Shown here in pieces: positions 7,391 through 10,624 of a stretch of 10,624 nt of DNA (within the stretch, counting starts at the first letter, position 1; every line of letters begins with the position of its first letter). The notes below the pieces were generated by a model. The model had not been told where the DNA came from, did not search any database, and saw nothing but the letters and a program-made list of their open reading frames with translations. Made by a program: the position numbers and the translations under genes. This stretch comes from JBGZEX01 sp041846495 (lineage in GTDB: Bacteria > Bacteroidota > Bacteroidia > Bacteroidales > Marinifilaceae), in assembly GCA_041846495.1 (NCBI GenBank), contig JBGZEX010000022.1, forward strand, positions 1-10,624, given 5' to 3'.

Positions 7391-8905
7391 ATGACAATAA
7401 TTTTTATGAGACGGTACAATATATTGTTTGTCGTTATGTTTTCGTGGCTTTGTGCTTCGTGTTACGACGATAAAGGAAATTATGATTATAAAGACAAGTT
7501 GAATATACGTGTCGAGGGAATAGAAAAGAGCTATCATGTAATACCGTTTAAGGATACCGTAGCATTTAATCCCAAGATATATCCGGAAGATCGGAATTAC
7601 GAGTGTTTTTGGGGAGTTGTGCCTTATAACGAACGTTATGCCGTGCTCGACACCTTATCGAAAGAGCGGAGTTGGAAGTTTCCGGTTGAATTGCCGGTAG
7701 GCAACTACATACTTCGTTTTTTTGCCAAAGATACGGAGACCGGAATATTTTCTTATACCGAATATGAGTTTTTAGTGGAGAGCGAGTTGAATGTAGGTTG
7801 GTGGGTACTTAAAGACGAGGGGGGCGATACGGATGTGGATTTATTCATGTCTAAACGGGAAATACCGGATATCATATCCAAGGTAAACGGACGTCGATTG
7901 GCCGGAGAAGCCAAAAATATATTGTTCGAATTGAAGTATGCTCAAGTAGATGAAAAAGACGGGAAGGTGTCCAATGCGCCGGCAGTCATTGTCGGAAGCG
8001 GTAAAGACATCGGCGTTTTAGACCTTTATACCGGACAGTTTGTGGGAGAATACGATAAATTGTTTTATGAATTGCCGGCTAATCGGAATGTCCGGACGGT
8101 ATTTCGGGGGAATAGCGCACTTCATGCTTATATCGACAATAAACTTTATACGATGCCGGTGAAAAGCTGGGGGGCTCTTTATACCAAGTTTTCCATATTA
8201 GTAGAAGGAGATTACGAATTGTCGCCCTATCGCCATTCTTCACCGGGAGGAATTCCGATTTTGTTCAATATTTCCAATTCCTCGTTTTGCGGACTTCGGA
8301 GGACATCTACGGGAATTGAATATTTTCGGGATATCGAGGGTAAGCCTTCTTCCAATAATATGGATATGGAGCCGGTATTTATCGGCGGACGTAAAAAAGA
8401 TCAGACCGGCGACAGAGCCTATGTTATTTTGAAAAAACGAGGAAAGGAGGAATATCACTTGGCAAAGTTGGATGGTTATCCGGCATTCAGACAAACCCCT
8501 ATAGAAGAAATGAACGCAATGCCTGCCGGCCTTAAGTTGTATGCCGCAAAGTATAAAACATTGAATCAGGATAACGACATCGTGTATTTTGCCGAAGGGA
8601 ATAAAATTTATTCCTGTAATCTCGAAACCAATCAAGAGAGTCTTCAACCCGTAAGTATTCCTTCGGATGAGGAAATTACTTATATGGAAAGTATTAAATA
8701 CGATCCGTACGGCATGAGTGATATTTGGTTCGATTATGTGGCGATTGGGACGGTTCGGGGAGGACGTTACAAATTGTATTTGCATCCGCTTCATGCCGGG
8801 ATGTTGCAGCCTGCCGTTAAGGTATTGGAAGGGAAAGGCAGAGTAAAAAGAGTTGTTTATATAGAAGTTACCGGAAGAGGTATTTATTCTTCATCGTTAT
8901 TTTAA
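7391..8905 (+). CDS. PKD-like family surface lipoprotein
   Basis: This is a predicted outer-membrane lipoprotein of 504 aa. The signal peptide ends LCASC, followed by the family hallmark CYDDKGNYDYKDK (cysteine 24 from the first ATG). A PKD/Ig-like beta-sandwich spans about 36-131 (LNIRVEGIEKSYHVIPFKDT up to YTEYEFLVESE). The larger remainder begins at NVGWWVLKDEGGDTDVDLF (about 134-152). It is rich in beta strands, including DIGVLDLYTGQFVGEYDKL and NKIYSCNLETNQ, and could be propeller-like, although that fold is only a guess. No catalytic residues are recognisable. The ATG at 7406 would give MRRYNILF, a more conventional positively charged signal-peptide start than MTIIFMRR, so the true start may be there; the outer boundary is given. 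The stop is only 4 bp before the thioredoxin gene, which suggests translational coupling. It is commonly found with DUF4843 and SusCD; a role in ligand binding is inferred. Confidence 0.85.
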   Translation: MTIIFMRRYNILFVVMFSWLCASCYDDKGNYDYKDKLNIRVEGIEKSYHVIPFKDTVAFNPKIYPEDRNYECFWGVVPYNERYAVLDTLSKERSWKFPVELPVGNYILRFFAKDTETGIFSYTEYEFLVESELNVGWWVLKDEGGDTDVDLFMSKREIPDIISKVNGRRLAGEAKNILFELKYAQVDEKDGKVSNAPAVIVGSGKDIGVLDLYTGQFVGEYDKLFYELPANRNVRTVFRGNSALHAYIDNKLYTMPVKSWGALYTKFSILVEGDYELSPYRHSSPGGIPILFNISNSSFCGLRRTSTGIEYFRDIEGKPSSNNMDMEPVFIGGRKKDQTGDRAYVILKKRGKEEYHLAKLDGYPAFRQTPIEEMNAMPAGLKLYAAKYKTLNQDNDIVYFAEGNKIYSCNLETNQESLQPVSIPSDEEITYMESIKYDPYGMSDIWFDYVAIGTVRGGRYKLYLHPLHAGMLQPAVKVLEGKGRVKRVVYIEVTGRGIYSSSLF

Positions 8906-8909
8906 ACAT

Positions 8910-10271
8910 ATGAGAATACGTATATTGATATTGTTGGGAGTATTGATTCAATCATGTAGTCTGAATTATACGGAGATTGAGGGGAAAAGCGAATCGAAGG
9001 GGATGAAAAAGCTTTGTTTGTATGCATACCGGGAAGGTCGTGCGGATTTGTTGGATACGTTGCCTGTGAATTCGGACGGGAGTTTTGCAATCCGCTTTAA
9101 GCCTTCGTACGAAGGATTTTATCTGTTGGGGAAAAACGATAAGTTTTTGTTTCCGTTTTATTTAAGGGGGGGAGAAGTGTTGAAATTGTCTTTGAATGAC
9201 GCAACAGGCTTGAAATTGCTGGAAACGAATTCGCTTGAGAATACGGCCTTGTACCAATGGGAAGAAAAGGCTTGGAATTTACGTTTTCATGCCTATTTGT
9301 TCGATTATGTTCCCGGCGGCAGAAGCGTAGCTCCCGAAATGTTTTTCGAAGAATTGGAAGAATTGCATGCAGCGGAGGGTAGATGGAATAATATGGATAC
9401 GAAAAATGAGAAATTCGACGCCTTATTTACGGCTAAAAGGAATGCCGATATGCATTTTTACTCCCTTTCCTATTGGCGTAAACACGATGACGATATATCC
9501 GATACCTTGAAATTTCCTGATTATTACCGCGAGATGGAGCCGGACAAGGTTTTTCAAAATAAAACGCTTTTATCTTTACCTTTTGTCGGGCATATGCTGG
9601 AGACTTACGTATGGTATAAACGTAAATCGGAAGGAGTTTCTTCCGTCGATTTGAAACAAAATGTCGCCTATTTGCAGGAGCCAGGTTTACAACAGGAATA
9701 TTTGTTGGCGGAAGCGGAGCATTTCAAATATTTTGGACAATATGAGAAAATGCGGGACGATTTCGGTCAAACGTTTTTTTCATCTGCAAATAAAGAGCGA
9801 TTGAAGAAAATCGAAAAAAAATTGGAATGGTCGAAACCCGGTATTCAAGCTCCCGATTTCAAGGGGATGGCTGTGGACAGCAGTTGGATTTCCCTTTCCG
9901 ATTTTAAGGGTAAGGTGGTAGTGGTGGACGTATGGGCTACGTGGTGTGAGCCTTGTAAGAGAATGATGCCTTATTTCAAACAATTGGAAAAGGAGATGAA
10001 AGGGGAAGATGTGGTTTTTTTCAGTGTTTGTATGGGGGCGTCTATAGAAAGGGGTTCTTGGCTTCGAATTATCGAGCAAGAGCATTTGGAAGGTAATTTG
10101 GTTTTTATCGGTAGTTGGTTGGGAGATTTTGCCAGATATTACCGGATTACGGGACTTCCCCGTTTTATGGTTTTCGATCGCTCGGGACGTATCGTATCCG
10201 TCGCAGCTCCTTTCCCGAATAAACCGGAATTGAAAAAGATGATTCGGGAAACGTTGGAAAGCGGGAGTTAA
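8910..10271 (+). CDS. Lipoprotein with DUF4369-like N-terminus and C-terminal TlpA/thioredoxin domain
   Basis: This is a predicted lipid-anchored thiol-disulfide oxidoreductase. A short signal peptide ends LIQSC, with cysteine 16 as the lipidation site. Residues about 20-105 are beta-rich (LYAYREGRADLLDTLPVNSD, then GSFAIRFKP), like the DUF4369 domain often fused to TlpA proteins in this phylum. A helical linker covers about 110-305. The thioredoxin-like domain starts at about 309 (KPGIQAPDFKG), with LSDFKGKVVVVDVWATWCEP around the active site. The WCEPC motif has redox cysteines 346 and 349, and the cis-proline is Pro417 in TGLPRFMVFD. All key residues are present, so it should be active, most likely as a reductase or resolvase of disulfides in the periplasm or at the outer membrane. 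It is last in the operon, starting 4 bp after the PKD-like stop, with a terminator 24 bp downstream. The partner protein is unknown. Confidence 0.93.
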   Translation: MRIRILILLGVLIQSCSLNYTEIEGKSESKGMKKLCLYAYREGRADLLDTLPVNSDGSFAIRFKPSYEGFYLLGKNDKFLFPFYLRGGEVLKLSLNDATGLKLLETNSLENTALYQWEEKAWNLRFHAYLFDYVPGGRSVAPEMFFEELEELHAAEGRWNNMDTKNEKFDALFTAKRNADMHFYSLSYWRKHDDDISDTLKFPDYYREMEPDKVFQNKTLLSLPFVGHMLETYVWYKRKSEGVSSVDLKQNVAYLQEPGLQQEYLLAEAEHFKYFGQYEKMRDDFGQTFFSSANKERLKKIEKKLEWSKPGIQAPDFKGMAVDSSWISLSDFKGKVVVVDVWATWCEPCKRMMPYFKQLEKEMKGEDVVFFSVCMGASIERGSWLRIIEQEHLEGNLVFIGSWLGDFARYYRITGLPRFMVFDRSGRIVSVAAPFPNKPELKKMIRETLESGS

Positions 10272-10295
10272 GAGGAAATATTCCATATAGAATCG

Positions 10296-10326
10296 GTCGG
10301 GTATTATCGAATACCCGACTTTTTTT
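10296..10326 (+). terminator. Intrinsic terminator of the uptake operon
   Basis: A perfect 10-bp stem, GTCGGGTATT at 10296-10305 and AATACCCGAC at 10310-10319, encloses a 4-base loop (ATCG). Seven T (10320-10326) follow immediately. It lies 24 bp after the stop of the thioredoxin gene and closes the operon. Confidence 0.9.
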
Positions 10327-10530
10327 ATATGTCGGAAGGGTCAGCATCGGGATTTTCTCCGATTTCCTGACTTCGTCATTGCGTACCCCAAAAATCCTCA
10401 TCAAATAGTTTAGCTATTCTCTGATGTCTTGTCATCAGCATGGTTTGTGTATAAACCTCCTTGTTCAGAGGTAGTTTGATTTGTGTAAGCATTCGAACAA
10501 ATACACCTTTTAAACCTTGGGGTTTGGTTG

Positions 10531-10538
10531 TAGCTTTG
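10531..10538 (+). promoter_or_regulatory. Candidate Bacteroides-type promoter (-7 element) for the gene starting at 10570
   Basis: TAGCTTTG fits the Bacteroides -7 consensus TAnnTTTG exactly. Nineteen bases upstream lies TTTT (10508-10511), one mismatch from the -33 consensus TTTG. Transcription would start shortly after 10538, leaving a leader of about 25-30 bases before the ATG at 10570. This is the only perfect -7 match I found in the non-coding stretches of the window. Activity is inferred from the match and position. Confidence 0.45.
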
Positions 10539-10569
10539 CAGTAGCATATACAATCCAACCTCAATTATT

Positions 10570-10624
10570 ATGAATAGATTAGAATTTGAAGAATTAGAAT
10601 TGCAGGTGCAACAAAGTGGCCTGC
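10570..10624 (+). CDS. 5' end of an unfinished gene, possibly an IS66-type accessory ORF (TnpA-like)
   Basis: An ATG at 10570, preceded by an AT-rich leader (CAATTATT) and a candidate promoter at 10531, opens a frame that runs off the window after 18 codons. These encode MNRLEFEELELQVQQSGL. The pattern of an acidic helix followed by QQSGL resembles the start of small IS66-family accessory proteins, where a helix-turn-helix follows a similar xSGL motif. Eighteen residues are too few to be sure; it could be any small DNA-binding or unrelated protein. If it is an insertion sequence, its left end would lie between the operon terminator and 10570, where GTAAGC at 10485-10490 resembles IS66 termini. 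The right part lies outside the window. Confidence 0.4.
   Translation, partial: MNRLEFEELELQVQQSGL

Noticed and set aside
8240..8794. A 184-codon minus-strand open frame opposite the PKD-like gene.
   Set aside because: It has no domain, signal peptide or upstream signal and is fully covered by a recognised gene on the other strand.
9780..10286. A 168-codon minus-strand open frame opposite the thioredoxin domain.
   Set aside because: The plus-strand frame carries the WCEPC motif and the cis-proline, so the minus frame is a shadow. Its upstream region is the operon terminator.
10404..10438. Two small hairpins (AATAG/CTATT and CTGATG/CATCAG) in the tail, as an attenuator or the terminator of a minus-strand gene.
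   Set aside because: The stems are only 5-6 bp, there is no T run on either strand and no partner gene. They are likely chance in AT-rich DNA.
10376..10564. A 62-codon minus-strand frame in the non-coding tail, ending KLFDEDFWGTQ.
   Set aside because: It begins at TTG right after a stop codon, has no recognisable family, and overlaps the candidate promoter of the gene at 10570. The C-terminal part looks protein-like, so a relic gene cannot be excluded, but the evidence is too thin to annotate it.
1..10624. CRISPR arrays, tRNA or rRNA genes, and long tandem repeats.
   Set aside because: I read through the gaps and saw no regularly spaced repeats, no cloverleaf-like sequences and no rRNA-like sequence.

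Overview
The window reads as part of a Bacteroidota genome, probably order Bacteroidales. The evidence is a SusC/SusD-type outer-membrane uptake pair, a FecI/FecR-type regulator pair, and accessory lipoproteins (DUF4843 and PKD-like families) that are typical of this phylum. Weak, A-rich leaders replace clear Shine-Dalgarno sites, and G+C looks like the low-to-mid 40s by eye. The protein style resembles Odoribacteraceae such as Butyricimonas or Odoribacter, but that is an impression and not a measurement.

Layout, all genes on the + strand: (1) the 3' end of an ECF sigma factor (to 175); (2) a 224-bp gap with a hairpin and A/T tracts; (3) a FecR-like anti-sigma factor (400-1569); (4) a SusC-like TonB-dependent receptor with an N-terminal STN signalling domain (1618-4971); (5) a SusD-like lipoprotein (5043-6458); (6) a DUF4843 lipoprotein (6483-7334); (7) a PKD-like family lipoprotein (7391-8905); (8) a lipoprotein with a C-terminal TlpA/thioredoxin domain and a WCEPC active site (8910-10271); (9) a strong intrinsic terminator (10296-10326). 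Gaps from FecR to the thioredoxin gene are 48, 71, 24, 56 and 4 bp, with no obvious internal terminator, so genes 3-8, or at least 4-8, look like one operon. After the terminator lie 243 bp of non-coding sequence and then the first 18 codons of another gene, possibly the small first ORF of an IS66-type insertion sequence.

Proposed working: ligand bound by SusD and SusC would be imported through the SusC barrel with TonB energy. The STN domain of SusC would meet the periplasmic part of FecR, which releases the ECF sigma factor to raise transcription of the uptake operon. The other three lipoproteins would sit on the outer membrane and help capture or process the ligand. No glycoside hydrolase, lyase, sulfatase or peptidase is present, so the substrate cannot be read from the window. 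The only enzyme-like domain is the thioredoxin fold. This is a recognisable type of locus with an unknown substrate. I did not find a clearly new kind of system.
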